Origin: Undaria pinnatifida
Lineage: Eukaryota > Sar > Phaeophyceae > Laminariales > Alariaceae
Length of the DNA stretch: 64,000 bases
Direction of reading: 5' to 3'
NCBI GenBank assembly: GCA_012845835.1
Contig: JABAKD010000001.1
Coordinates: 15,129,382 to 15,193,381 of the forward strand
Shown here one piece after another: positions 1-12,266 of the stretch. How positions within the stretch are numbered: the first letter of the stretch is position 1; each line of letters begins with the position of its first letter. Both the position numbers and the translations under genes were made by a program. The notes under the pieces are model-generated. The model had not been told where the DNA came from and searched no databases. It saw only the letters and a program-made list of their open reading frames with translations.

Positions 1-2990
1 ATACACCAAGGTACACAAGATACCGAGACATTCTTCTAACAACAGTTTGACCGTATAGTAACATGCTATATTATAGAGCTAATGCCGTTGATACACGGGC
101 GATTGTATAATGTAAGACATTCCCTTTATCGACAAAGCAACGTAGGCAGTACAGCAATGCGTGTGCGTTGTCCTGCGAGGAGGTTATATTTTGATGCTAT
201 GCTCGCGACCTCGTTTACTCCATTCGCGAAGGAACCATACGGCGGTGCACACACCAAAGTCGTACAGCGGTGCACACAGTAGTGTTGTGCCCGGTTTGTT
301 CTGCTGTTTACATTTTTATATTTGTGTTCATCGCAAACTGTTTCTAAATGTACTCTACGACCACGGGCTAGATTTCAAAGGATTACGCGACAGCAGTCGT
401 GATACTTCGTTGCTCTAGAGTGCTCCCGATTTTGTGCAGGGTATGAGTTTACTGCGGTGGAAATCGCTTGTCACGTCTTGGCTTGGTCATAATGGTTATC
501 CTATTATCCCGTTATAGCTCGGTGTCTACGCTCTATTTTATGGGGGTATTGTCATTATTAGGCAAGGCACACCGCACCCACGAGTGGCCAGGAACGAATG
601 TGAAAACACACCCATTGTCTCAATCTTGGGGAGACCCTCGGCGTCCGGCGAAAACACGAAGCTAACCTGTTTAGAACTACATCCGTGTTTGCTTGGTAAG
701 GGACAGGGAGTAGGTGTGAAACAACCTTTTTGCAGTTCTCATATAGACTATATAGCGTTAAACAACACGTTTCCATCCAAGGCTAATTTTACCATCAATC
801 AGTGTGGAGACCGAGAAACGAACACAGACGATCTATTATTGCACCTGGTAGCACTTTTGAATTCACACCATCTGTCTTTCAACGCCCTCCTTTTGCTTAT
901 CACCAATCCATCTTACGAAGTGTCAACGTGGTAAAATGTCAAATCTAGTGCAAGATGTTTAATAGATGGTCAACCTACAAGCGCCATGGGTTTACAAACG
1001 GAGAAATACTGCTGTGCAAACCCAAAATATGTTACATATGCTATTCTGAAGGATGCCACATATACAAGGTAGAGCAAACTTTTCGTTCAGGCGTAAAACT
1101 CTCCATCCCGCATGAGACTCAAAGCGAACAGTATCGCGACAATATATGAAGATCGCATGTATGTGGCGAGGCTTCCACGATGACTAGAAAGCGCAAGGCG
1201 TTACCTTGTTGGTCTTCTAATGGTGCTTGCTACGATAGATACGGGTGTGCTGAACGGTTCCGAAGCTCCTCAGTCGGCCAGCTCCATCCAACACAGAAAT
1301 ATCACTTTGAGCGAACGTAGAAGAAGTAGGAGTGTTCAGGGTTTATACTTCTTAATATGTACTGTTGTAGTAGGTGTTCTGTAATTGGCGATTGGTTCAC
1401 TTTGACAACTGGCTTTATATATCAATCTAAGCTACACTTGGGTTTTTTTCGTTGGAGCAGGGTTCGAATAGCACCCTGGCCCACCGATAGGAAACAAGGG
1501 CCCTCTGCTGCATCTGTTCAAGGCTAGATTTCGCTTCCGAGAAATGGCGAGTCTTGCAATATGGTCAGTACTTGTACACAACAATGACTTTCGAATTGCA
1601 AGGTCACTTTAAAGTATAGGCTATATTTCTTTGTTGTTGGGCTCGCTCACATCGGTGCCGTTTGTGTAAAATGGCTCCAAGGCGATTGTCTTTGAGCCAC
1701 CGAAAACGAGAACATAAACGTGACCCCCCCGCCAGCTTTACCGGCCCTCTGTTAAGGAACCGAGATACTAGAGTTGTCTCGGCTTCAAATTTTTTAGGAA
1801 GCGGGGTGTCCCAAACAAAACGTCAGGGTAATATACGCGTGGTGTGAGTTTCTTTTTGCTCTCTACGTTTTAAGCTAAGATTCGCGTGGGGCTCCCTGTA
1901 AGGGGTGGACCAGTAGGCACTCCTTGCGTGAGGGACTTGAGACCACTGCAAATTATGAGGTACACATGAACCTCCCCCACCCCCCCTCACGACAGCCTTC
2001 GCCTAACATACGTTGTACCATGCAACAAGAATCCAAGAATCACTCGACGTTGGGATCTCACTTTGTACTCCATGTCTGCATCGGAGAGGGTGAGCGTTGA
2101 AGCAGCTAACAGAAGAGCGGAAGCGATGCGCAACATGATCATGATGTTGATCCTGATGCTGATGAGATGTTGACCGTGATAAAAATGCCACAGAGAGAAG
2201 GGTGGGAGGCAGTTTGGGTTCTTGGTTCTATGGAGAAGTGTTAATGTACGCGGCTGAACCGGATCTGTGGATTATGTTGATATGTTCGCGTGCAGTGAGG
2301 ATGCTGCAGAAGGAAGACGTCAATGTCGGATGGTTGGACAAAAAGCGCATACTCTTAAAGTACTGGTAGCTAGGATTTCTGTTTGGGTCGAAAATGCAGC
2401 GGAATGTGGATTCTGATGGTAGCTACTTGATTGTTCTGTCAAAAAAACGCATGAAACCTCTGATGATATGTTCTTGACTGTGTTGTACTTTTGGCGTGAA
2501 ATAATAATACGCATTTTGGTTGTGTGTCGAAAACCCCACAGAATGAAATGCTCAAGGCTGCTATACGTACATGTTTGAAAAGGGTTACTGAATGCTGATT
2601 AAACTGTGCTACTGGCATGTTGACCGTGTCAGTAATACCAAAGAATGATAGACGGGAAGCTACGTTTCTGGAGGGTGTGACGGTATGGACGCAGAAAGAT
2701 GTGGACTGAAAGATGAGGTGATAATAACCACCAATTTGTCCAGAAAACGGGGTTGTTTCTTGCATCATGTTATAGTGGAATTGATAGTCGTGTTGCATAC
2801 CTTATCAATTATTTAGTTTGTTGCCTTGACATTAAACCATTCGTTCTACCCAACGAAATCATCATCAGGATACCCAGAGGCCCGACGCTGGTTCTTCATC
2901 CTACAGAGATATGGATTACGTGGTCACGGGCTGTAAAACAGTGTGAACCAAACAGTCGCAACCCATCAAGGCAAAGCAGGTGAACCGCTG
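1..2990. other. Anonymous DNA, no recognised gene
   Basis: Several open frames occur (the longest are 584-934 plus, 116 codons, and 2439-2798 minus, 119 codons), but none shows a domain, motif or codon pattern that I recognise. There is no tandem repeat of note. Frames of this length are expected by chance in DNA of this composition. Confidence 0.5.
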
Positions 2991-3033
2991 GTGTACCGGG
3001 TACGAGAACACAACAAAAGCCAGACCTTGAACA

Positions 3034-3095
3034 AAAAGGAGAAAAAAGAACAATAAAACAAAGAAAAAAAAGGAAAAAAAAAACGAAACAAAACT
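3034..3095. repeat. A-rich low-complexity tract
   Basis: This stretch consists almost entirely of A with scattered G and C. It lies just upstream of a dispersed-repeat copy. It has no coding value: the antisense frame is a run of Phe, Val and Leu. Confidence 0.7.
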
Positions 3096-3229
3096 AACGA
3101 CAAGAGTGTTCTGAAGAAAGTGATGCAAGAAGATCGGAAAGGAAAGGCTTCAAAACTAACGACATTCGATGATGTGCTGATTCATGAATGAACTAGAACA
3201 GATTCATGTTGCACGGAAAAAACAACACG

Positions 3230-3600
3230 AAGATAACTGCCGCTGTTGTTTTTTTGCTGGACGGACAAAACAACACGAAGAAGATTTAACTGCTGCTGCA
3301 TGACGAAAAACCCAACACGAAAACGAGGAAGAGGATACCGGCATAAGGTCGGTGGGGGGGGGGTGGGGGGGGGGGGGCAAATAAAAATCGAAAAAGAATA
3401 AAGAAAGGACGACAGCAAGTCACTGCTGTCGCTTTCGCGCTTCCCCCATTAAACTCAACGAAAACAAGCAAAGAAGAAACTACCACCCGCGGTAGAAGGT
3501 TTATTCTACATCACACGGTCCACATACTTATTTATCGAACCGGTACCTCGCCACACGATCTACTACCAGAGTGTGGTATTTCGTTTCTGCATTTATCTAC
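3230..3600 (-). repeat. Dispersed repeat family P, copy 1 (inverted)
   Basis: The reverse complement of this interval resembles 15.88-16.25 kb. Both carry a 'gatcgtgtggc...gtaccggttcga' block, then a 'gttgatttcaat'-like block before a run of 'gcgaaagcg', and then a C-rich run (here a G tract at about 3352-3378 on the plus strand) followed by 'cttatgccg' and a T-rich stretch. The antisense frame reads Pro-rich and then Phe/Leu-rich in each copy. I see no sign of a functional product. Confidence 0.5.
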
Positions 3601-3604
3601 CTCT

Positions 3605-4835
3605 ACATAGCGCTGTATCATTATTGCTGCCCCCCACCCCAGTCCCCCCGGTGTAGAAATAAATGAGGATATATCGGGAATCGTGCCGGCAATCGTGTCG
3701 AAAACAGACGATCCGATGTCTGATATAATAAACGGATTTCAATAAATAACCGGAAAAAAAGGCGATTCGCATATCTCTCGCCCGCTTTATGACACGATTT
3801 AAGGAGAATATGTTAAATGGCCCAGCTTGAATGGTTAGAAGAAAAAATGCATACAGATGTGAGCTGATATATGTACCCCTTCGGCACCATAGCATTATTT
3901 CCTGAAGCTAAATAATGTATCGTGTCCTTCATCATAATAAACTGACTGCTCCATCCATCTATGTCCAGCACCTCCAGTATCCGTGCCGATGCTTCCATAA
4001 AGATGAGCAACGTAGTCACAAAATATGAGATACGACAACGGCACCATTTGCGAAAGCAGGAAAGCAAAATCGTTTGGCCACGCAACTTCAAAACCTTCTT
4101 AACAAACACGCACGGAACATAGGAGAAATGCAAGCCAGCAAACCAGAATATTGAAGCACGAAAAAATATAATTAAAATACGTTGTTTGGATTGGGTGCCG
4201 GTAACGCGAGACTGTAGGAATAGGGAACGGTCGAAAGAGCTGCACTCGTCCATCGTGCGGGAAACCCCATGTGAGAAACTGGTAGCCTTTGACCCATTGG
4301 TCTCTATCTATGATCTCACGTTTCCATTGCCAGATTGTTTGATTCCAAAGTGACCACAGCGTGGGTACTTCTCTCGGATGAAGAATTAACACGGAAACTG
4401 GGTGGGTGTATGGATGAATGATGATGATATCGTTTGGTGTAGAAAGAACGGTTAAATGTCTAGAAAACACACACAAACCATCAAAGCAATCGAGGTCCTT
4501 TTACGGTGCGGTGTTTTCTCGCTGCGTGTGAGTCGGTGCGGTATCAAGGAAACGAACCCCACCGCGCGATGTTGATATAAACACGACCACAGAAAATGAC
4601 CGATCGATGCCGTAGGAGGTTTGATAATACAAGTCCGTTTCACAGCGCACAGTAAATTTTTCGGAGAAATACACCCTGAGGAGCACCCCGTACAGAAGTG
4701 TACCGCGGCAGTCACAGGGAGGAAAACCCTCGCCGAAGAGTTTGTTGCGGGGGATAATGGCCATTGCAATCTGAAACATATGGGTTTGGCTTTAGTCCTG
4801 GGTTCTGGTTGATGTCGGCCATCTTTATTTCGATT
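3605..4835. other. Anonymous DNA with two unrecognised minus-strand frames
   Basis: Minus-strand frames at 3813-4253 (146 codons) and 4501-4779 (92 codons) are open but match no family I know. The first is rich in hydrophobic residues in its N-terminal half. They may be shadows. A remnant beginning near 4380 (start of 'cggaaactgggtg') resembles 16.46 kb, which links this stretch to the dispersed family P. Confidence 0.35.
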
Positions 4836-4839
4836 TTTT

Positions 4840-5010
4840 TCTCTCTTTCCACACATATTTTGCCTCCACGTCGGCTTTATGCCGGTATATTCTTCCTCTT
4901 CTTCGTGTTGCTTTGTCCATGCGACAGATACCTGTTCTTCTTCAGCACGTATGCATGGTTTTCTTTTTGGCGGTCTTTCTGGTATTCTTCCATCTCATTC
5001 TTCTAAACTC
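4840..5010 (+). repeat. Dispersed repeat family P, copy 2
   Basis: The stretch around 'gctttatgccggtat', followed by 'cttcttcgtgttg', corresponds to the same block at 16.16-16.2 kb and, inverted, at 3.3 kb. The plus-strand translation gives the same Pro-then-Leu/Phe pattern as the other copies. A further short match, at 5872-5930 versus 16375-16440 ('caattgcg.ttgtttgg'), suggests the repeat once extended further and was scrambled. Confidence 0.45.
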
Positions 5011-5385
5011 CTGTCGGCTTCTTGTCTTTTCAGTGTTTTTTTTTCTTAATTAATTGTTTATGGTCTGAAATGTTTTGATGCATTCTCCTATCCGGTACAG
5101 ACTGGTTCAAGTTTAAGTCCCCAAATATATTCCCTGGCGTATGTCCCCTCCATTTGTTCGATTCAGACCGTGAAATTTTTCACACATCTCCCATGTGTCC
5201 TTGCAAAGACCTTACCCGATGTTTTTTTCTTTTTCCTTGTTGCCTGATCTTTCGTCAGTTAATTGTTTTCGTAAATATGGACCACCTCAGCCCAATTGTG
5301 TTTTGGCGGCAAAAAAAAAAACGCGGGTCAGGCCGCAGGAGGATGGGCATGTAGAACACGTATGCGAACGTTAAGGGTCTACCTC

Positions 5386-5760
5386 TCAAATCAGACGTGG
5401 ACATTTGGACTTCGGTGCGTAAAAATGAGTACGATACGTCATTTGCTTTAAATGTCTTGCTTTTAGTGTAGGATCCAGTTTTTTCGCTCTACTCTGCTTC
5501 ATATTGAACACAGACAGGGAGGTCAGATCTTTGATTTTTTGCGCGAACATTTTTACAGGCATTTCGTGGAGTACGTCCAACCGGATCGTGCAAAATTTGG
5601 AACAATTTCTTTTTCGCCCCCGCTGGGAAAAAACGTGAAGGCTTTTGAAATTATTGAAAGCCTGTCATTGGTCGATACGAGTTTCGCTCCTTGAGACGGC
5701 TCAAGGCCGGTCAAATTGTTTTGGCCATGTCGCCCTCTTCCACTGGTCACGGGCGTCACT
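5386..5760 (-). repeat. Partner of the 16.56-16.95 kb block, inverted
   Basis: On the minus strand this interval contains 'ggagcgaaactcgt', also found near 16615, and then 'aaagatctgac' and 'gaaaaaactg' in the same order as 'gaagatctgac' and 'gaaaaactg' at about 16783-16826. The translated frames share a Gly-Ser-Glu-Thr-Arg start and an Asp-Leu-Thr segment. The interval may be part of an old coding element, but both copies are too decayed to name. Confidence 0.4.
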
Positions 5761-5929
5761 ATGATACCGAAGATTCACTTCTTGACTTGATACATTGCGA
5801 GTAGTATTCGTGGAGGAGAGAAAAATGTTATTTTTACCTGAACCAGCCTGTATAGATTAGAATTTTACTTGCTTTACGTTGAACAATTGCGGTTGTTTGG
5901 GTTTTCTGTGTCTCACCTTGTGGCAAAGA

Positions 5930-6400
5930 ACTTATAATCATGTAAACCGTTCTTTCTACCCAACAATATCACTACTTCCAGTGTCCGCGCTGATCAAATC
6001 TTATAGAAATGCAATTTATGTGTCACAGACTGCAGTGAGACAAACACATACCTTAAAAGTAGTGTGCTGTGAGCTCTTCATCCTTGTTGCAAGATCGCAC
6101 GATTCACGATCAAACCCGACATTTTTGTCCGTCAACACCATCTCCGTCAGGCCAGATCTAATAACCAGCACGCGGACAACCATGTTTTCTTACTCGTTGT
6201 CTCCTGCAGACATTGCACACAATCGGATTATAAACGAAATCGCCTACACTTGATCCAGTATCAGCGGTCTGTTCCCAGAACGGCCGTCACCACAATCGCT
6301 TGGAGATTAACCTAACATAGATCAAACGACTGCGGTAAAATACGGGTATGCCACACTAGAAAACAGTGGGACCAGATTCCAGACTCCCAACCGTGCGAGC
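5930..6400. other. Anonymous DNA
   Basis: A plus-strand frame at 5879-6253 (124 codons) has no recognisable feature. Nothing else is seen before the LINE fragment begins. Confidence 0.4.
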
Positions 6401-6439
6401 TACTGAAAAAAGACCACACTTAAGTTGTCCGCTACTTCC

Positions 6440-8060
6440 ACAACCTGCTTGCCAACGTGTGGAGGACGGGAGACGTCCGCCGGCGATGAAAAGAAGCCAC
6501 CATTGAGGCCCTTCAGAAAACGAAGGGTCGCTCCGAGTGCAACAACTACCAAGGGATTTCGCTCGTTGCCCATTCAGGCAAAGTAATGATAAAAAATGTC
6601 GCTTCTCGCCTCGGCAACTATTGTGAGACCCAAGGGATGGATACTCTTTTGAGAGCAGTACGGCTTTCACCCTGTGCTATCATCAGTGGACTTGCCGTTT
6701 GTCGTGCGCCAACTGCAAGAGCGCGAACAAGCTAGGAGAGTGCCCCTCTATGTATGTGCTTAGTCGATCTCCAGAAAGCGTGTATGACACCGTCAACCGA
6801 AAGCTGACGTGGGTGGTGCTCGCACGCTTTGAGGTGCCAGAGAAGATGTTGGCCATACTATTCGCCAGTTCCACGAACGCATGCGAGCGCGCGCGCGGAC
6901 GGATGTCCGTGAGCACTGAGTACTGAATGGTTTGATGTCACTCAGGTACCGTGGCAAGGATGTGATATTTCCGCCGCTTCTTTTCAATGTATGTTTTGCC
7001 GCTGCGACAAATAAATGCCGTCTTGGTAGGATTCGGCGAGGACCCAGATATTTTGAGGGACTTGGGTCACCTCGAGGAGGGCCCGTTGGGGACGGGTTGG
7101 CGGTTGAACCTCTAGCATGTGTGCGAAGATCAGTCGGGGGCGTGCTGTACGCTGAAGATGCAGGCATTGTGTCTAAGTCGGCGGAAGGCCTTGCAAAGAT
7201 GATGGCTGTCTTTGTGACCGTTTTCGAAGCAGCATGCCTAACCGTGTACACGGATAGAAAACAGAAATAATTCTGCTGTGCACACGCAACCAGGTTCTGC
7301 CGACTACACCACTCACCGTCGAAGCAGCGGGCGAGAGGTATGTCCGGACGAGATTTTTTCATATACCGTGGCGGTATTATCCACGCAAGTGCCGAAATCA
7401 GGCCTGAAATCAAACGACGGATCCGATTTGCGTGGGCATCCTACGATTGGAGTTGAAACGGGAGCCGTATGATATGGAGGATGCTTTTTCCACTTTAAGG
7501 GCGCGCCGTTGAAAGACCGAGGTAACCAAGACCTTACTGTGCGTGTTTGTGACGTGAACTCTCTGTTAGAAGCACCTCGCCGAACTCCGAATAGCACCCC
7601 ATAACCTCCTCCTATGGATCAATTGCTTCCGGCGCCAGAAACGCGCCGACTACCTCATGCCATATGTCAACGCTCTCAAGAGGGCTCTATATGAGAGCGT
7701 TGGGACGACCATCCGCAGGCGACGCCTCCTTTTTACGGGAGCCGTAGAGTGGACGACCAATAAGCAGCTGACGCGTCGAATAATGTTCGGGACAACGCTG
7801 GTAGAGGGAACCCGCGTCCAGACCGCCCAAACAATAAATGTGCCCATTGTCTGCAAGACAAAATCAGGGTATTCGCAGCCACTGAGGGGTCCAAGCATAG
7901 CTCCTCTTTGCCCTTCGGAGTAGATATTATGCTGTGGCCGAGCGCGATCAAGAAGAGTAGGAACTGGTTCCGAGGGATCGGCGACGCGGCGGACCACTTC
8001 ATGACGAGATGGCACAGGCGCGAAGATTAGATGAGCTGGATACGCCACGCAGCAGGGGAC
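6440..8060 (+). pseudogene. LINE reverse transcriptase, frameshifted remnant
   Basis: Pieces of a non-LTR retrotransposon ORF2 appear in order but in different frames. Around 6484-6640 a frame reads KEATIEAL, then NNYQGISLVAHSGKV and a following ASRL, which is the classic RT region before the first catalytic motif (it contains an in-frame stop). Around 6760-6925 comes VYDTVNRKL and then LARFEVPEKMLAI, the motif-A neighbourhood. At about 7145-7269 VLYAEDAGIVSKSAEGLAK covers the catalytic box, where the usual first Asp of Y-x-D-D is Glu. From 7657 to 7923 and on to about 8033, the C-terminal region after RT (IRRRRLLFTGAVEWTT, then TRWHR) is recognisable. No endonuclease domain is seen upstream. 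Stops, frameshifts and the changed catalytic residue show it is dead. The family call rests on motif order. The clade is not determined. Confidence 0.8.
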
Positions 8061-8134
8061 GTCAAGAGGAGAAACAAGGGGAAACCGGGGTGACAGGGGG
8101 GAGGTGGGGGGGGAGGCCGTATTGGACTACCTCG

Positions 8135-8392
8135 TACACGGGATTGCCTAGCATCTTATGGTGGCGCATGTCAAGGTGGGAGCCGTCGATCGGCCCTGGG
8201 AGGCCATTGTAAAACTTCTCGCTTTTAGTTCACTCCGATGAAGAAGGAAGGAAGTGCCAAACCGGCTGCAAAATTCCCATTAATCCGACATGCCAAATAC
8301 AAACATTGCAACTCTCTGAACACGAATTTGACATAACCATCTTCGTAGACACTTACAGTTACATGTACCAGACTTTGATGCGAGCAAATAGC
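8135..8392 (+). repeat. Dispersed repeat T1, copy 1 (LINE tail region)
   Basis: This stretch lies directly downstream of the LINE ORF remnant and is repeated at 12862-13128. Shared blocks in the same order are 'cggattgcctagc'-like, 'gtcgatNggccNtggga', 'gtgccaaaccggc', 'caaacattgcaactctctga' and 'cagactttgat.cgagcaaat'. Its position suggests that it is part of the LINE 3' region. Confidence 0.65.
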
Positions 8393-8409
8393 CAATCCTA
8401 CGTCCCCCC

Positions 8410-8840
8410 TGACCCTGACAACAGTCATGAATATGCTCATAATATTCGATATTAATGCAAACCCAAAAGTAAAATCTCCATGTCGAATAAAGTACAAGGG
8501 AACCGCCTTCAACTATTTTTTCGTGCCAAATAAAAACATCCAAGATACACTTACTTGCTCCACTCCGGAGTGAAGCCATATTTTATCCAACCAGTCCCTC
8601 TTTGGTTTAGTCCATGCCAAGCTCTCAACACGCGTTAGTATTACTGGACACTTTGACTAGAACATGTTCTTCAACTATGGAAGCCAGCAATCATAATACC
8701 TACCTACTCTACCCGTTCAACGCAAAGATATCCTTTCTCAAATGGATTTTCTCGTACCAAGCATCCTACCTGCTCGCGAACAGGCCAGTCGTCCTCGGGT
8801 TTATAGTATTATTGAACTTGTCGATTTTGAGACCTTTCTC
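8410..8840 (+). repeat. Dispersed repeat T2, copy 1
   Basis: The sequence recurs inverted at 34530-34910. Matching blocks in order are an 'atgctcat' segment, 'ccgccttcaactatt', 'ccaaccagt', 'ctttggtttagtcca', 'ccaagctctcaacacgcgtt', 'acctacctactctac', 'gttcaacgc' and 'gcatcctacc.gctcgcgaac'. It follows repeat T1 without a gap and may be the distal part of the same LINE tail. Plus-strand frame 8614-8973 (119 codons) lies within it and is probably not a gene. Confidence 0.65.
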
Positions 8841-9421
8841 GAGCGGGTTTCTCCTATCCGTTATAATAATGAGCAGGATGGGCTATGAAAATGCGTCGTT
8901 AGCCTCCTGCAGGTTCAGGGCTGTCCATCAAAAACCCGCAAACAAACCCAAATGCCATACTTCCTACCCATAATATACGCCATACCGTCCATCTTTAGGG
9001 ATTCAACACTGAAATGAAGATGAAAAATTCTCAAATATTATTCCAAAGCTCCCAAAAGCAACCAATAATGCCCTTTCTCCAGGTAATATACTCGGTTAAG
9101 CAAAATTCGATGGTGAAATCAAGAAAAAACAAATACCTGCTATCAAGTTTCGTTGTCAAACGCTCCCGATAACAGTCAATATCGTATCTCCAAGTAAGTA
9201 CGTAGTATACTTGGAACCCATGGGCAAATTTCAAGAGTCAAATACAAGACGAAAAATCTTTACATTTGATTGTCAATATCCACGTAGTCCTCGTTCGTCT
9301 GAACTCAAAATGTTTGCATATTACGTCCGTACATTATCTGTGAGTACCTGTGGACAATGTAAGCCTTGTATCTATCTACCCCCCCACTAATCATTAGGTT
9401 TCGTACGGTGTTGGGGTCGCA
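8841..9421. other. Anonymous AT-rich DNA
   Basis: I see no gene, tandem repeat or element end here. The next feature begins at the right-hand terminus of G-rich element A. Confidence 0.4.
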
Positions 9422-11187
9422 TCCCTCCCGCTAATGCTCAATGGCGGAGACAGTACATGGCCACATACATCACCTCGCATGCTGTATTTGGCAACACGTA
9501 TCTCTTTCGTATAGTTAGCGATGTCAGAAAATGATGGTAACTGTATGGTGGTGGTGACAAACAGTGCATGACCACATCACCTCGCCTGTTGTATTTGACA
9601 ATACGTATCTCTTCCATATAATTAGAGATGTCAGAAAATAATGGCAACTAAAAATATTCTATAAAATATTCTAGCTTTCGATCCATGTATCATACAGCAA
9701 CGACTTATGAAGATTTAACACGTTATTTACTACACTTAAACACTGGGTTGCATGCTGCATAGAACATCAAACCTTCTAGAATAGTAAACATTACAAGCCA
9801 GATGATATAAAGGGATGTCTTATTGCTTCAATCGTCAGGTTTGTCCCCTTTGAGGATTTATAGTTTCCGCGCACATATTGAAATGTCCCGCCCCCCGCCC
9901 CCCCCCCCCCGTCCCCCGATCCCCCCCCCCCTTCCGCCTAGTTTGTCCAGACGCCCCACTCACAATCGAAATCGGCCAGAGTAATAAACACCTATACGCA
10001 GTTGATATCACGTCATTATCTTTCTGACCATCCATGACGTAGTTTTCAATTGTTTTCTCCCCGACCCCCCCCCTTCAACGCCCCCTCTTTTCCAACCACC
10101 CGCACGATCGCCTAGACCTAGCACCACGCGTACAAGCCCCTACATATCTTTGATCTCACAGCCGAAGTGTATTTGAATATTATTTGTGACTTAAACCTGA
10201 TCAAAAATCTCTCCCCCCCCCCCCCGCCCCCCCCCTTGCTCTCCCTTACTCAAACGCCCCACCAAATATCGAAATCCGCCAGATTAATAAACATTTTACG
10301 CACAGGATATCACCTCATTATCTTTCGAGAGCCATCCATGCCGCTGCTTTCCCCCCCCCTCCCCGCCCCGAACGCCCCCTTCTTCCCCATCACCCACACC
10401 ATCGCCTAGACCTAGCACCACACGTATAACAAACCCCTCACCTAAAACCCTTCCTTCCCCCCCCCCCCCCCCCCCCCCGCCCCCCCCCGACCCCTCCCCC
10501 GACCCCCCCCCGCCCCCACCCCCCACCTCCCCCATCCCAACCCCACCCCCTCGAACACTCCACCCTCTCTCTACTCACTGATTGTACGACTTACCCCAGG
10601 ATATACATGATAAACTGATGCATTATTTCCAAAACCGTCACATTTATCCCTTCAAAATAATGTATAGTTTCCACGCACATATTGAGCTGCCCCACACGCC
10701 CCACCCCCGCCCCAACCCCGCCCCCCCCCTCAATAATAAACTGGTGCCAAAACCGTCAGATTTATCCCCTTGAAAGGATTATAGCTTACATGCACAAATT
10801 TCCCCCCCCTTCCACCCCCCCCCCCTCCAAACCCGCTCGCTTTTGATCAAAACCAGGCCCGCACGTCCTTCAAAACTCCGCCCCCCTCCCTCACCGGTTA
10901 TTCGACTTACAAGATTCACTTGATAAAAGGATACATTTCCCTCCACAGCTGTCAGATTTTGTCCCCCTCAGAAACGAGTTTTATAGTTTCAGCGCACAGA
11001 CTGACTAAAATCACCCTGTTGACCCTGATAGCTACACTGTAGTTGCAAGGGGAGTCGCCGACCTATATCCTTAATGAGGACACACAACTCGTAATGCGCG
11101 CGATCGGAGTATCACACACAGCTTGCAAAGATGAGCTTCGACGAAATCTTCGATCTCACAGCTGGAGTGTATTTTCATTTTTTATAA
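9422..11187 (-). mobile_element. G-tract modular element, copy A (minus)
   Basis: This is a full copy of a non-coding element, inverted relative to copy B (17095-18916). Read on the minus strand it begins 'ataaaaaatgaaaatacac', passes 'agctgtgagatcgaagattt' and then alternates G tracts (C runs on the plus strand, for example 10456-10550) with a recurring core reading roughly 'gcg-ggaaactata...aggggataaat.tgacgg'. It ends through an AT-rich tail that carries two tandem copies of a ~107-bp piece and finishes 'tctccgccattgag'. The tail with 'gcaacccagtg' and the tandem piece is shared with copy B, so the ends are real. No ORF beyond G-run artefacts and no clear terminal inverted repeat are seen. 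The mode of movement is unknown. The four copies in the window support a mobile or duplicated family. Confidence 0.7.
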
Positions 11188-12266
11188 TATCCAGCGTCGT
11201 ACTTCCAAGCAATTTGTGAGTGGATACCACTGTTACAACAGAGTTTTCAGAAAAATGGGAACGGAGCCTAAAATGAGAACCAAGCGTTATCTCCAGAACC
11301 ATGTGGTGTATCAGAGAACCGAAATGATCCTGCGAAACCCCTTGGCCAGCCCTGTGAGAGGAGCTCGTCAGAACGGTCATGCTCCATCTCATGCCTTCGG
11401 GTGGGCGCAAAAAGCGATATACGCTGGCTCTATGGTGATTTCTGTTGTATCATCTGCGTACCAGTTCCTTTCATGAGGAAACTTGGCGCACAACCCCTTC
11501 GTTTATTCTCCGCGGTCAACCAAGAAAATACCAGGCACCAGCTAGGGTAAACCGTTGGCATATCAATCAATGTGGCACGATCGAAATAATATAGTATGTT
11601 ATGTTTTTGGCGATACCCATCTTTCCGTAACACTTTCCCACTGAGGCAGAACGGTTTATTGAAAATGAACCAAAATACCAAAAATACACCACAGAAAAAT
11701 TGGCAATCACAGCAGGTAAGCGCTATGTTCGGCAAACATCAAGCACCTCATTCATCCCTACGAAAATCCAGCGTTTAAGTCCGTCCTTACTCTTGATTAG
11801 CAGAGTATCAACTGGTAAGTATACCAGTTGTAGTATAGCATCATTCGACGACCTTACCACAGATATGCGCTATACCAACCCAAACAATCGTATCAGCTAT
11901 GAACCGCTAAATACACCAGTTAGTTGTAGCATATCATCATATTCGACTGACAAACACGTTTTGGTACTACTGCTGTAGTCTAGTACCTGAACATGATACG
12001 TGCCTGTTCGACCTCAGACCTCGTAGGAGGTCACCGTTTTTCGTGTACACGTGTACACCGCGACCTGGTGAGACGTCGACAAGCCGGCTCACACCCCAGA
12101 CCCACGAGCCTTCCCCAACGCCACTCCGTACCAAGGCCTTCTCCCTTCCAATCAGTGCCATCCTGCTTGCTGCAAATATCGCTCTGACCTTCCCCCTTCA
12201 TTTTTCATCTTCCAATGAAAATCGACGGAGAAAATAAGTCTACATTAATGCTAACACCACCAAGCG
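11188..12266. other. Anonymous DNA
   Basis: Short unrelated frames occur on both strands (11216-11476 plus, 11430-11735 minus, 11700-11978 plus). A short direct echo around 'accagttgtagtatagcatcat' at about 11823 and 'ccagttagttgtagcatatca' at 11917 suggests a small local duplication. No gene is recognised. Confidence 0.4.

Noticed and set aside
3286-3486. Proline-rich small protein
   Set aside because: The Pro run comes from a G/C homopolymer in a dispersed repeat. The other copies lose the frame.
10296-10535. Gly-rich ORF over the C runs of copy A
   Set aside because: The poly-Gly translation is an artefact of long C/G runs in a non-coding element. The same applies to similar frames at 17733-17924, 18298-18558, 30646-30882 and 49325-49537.
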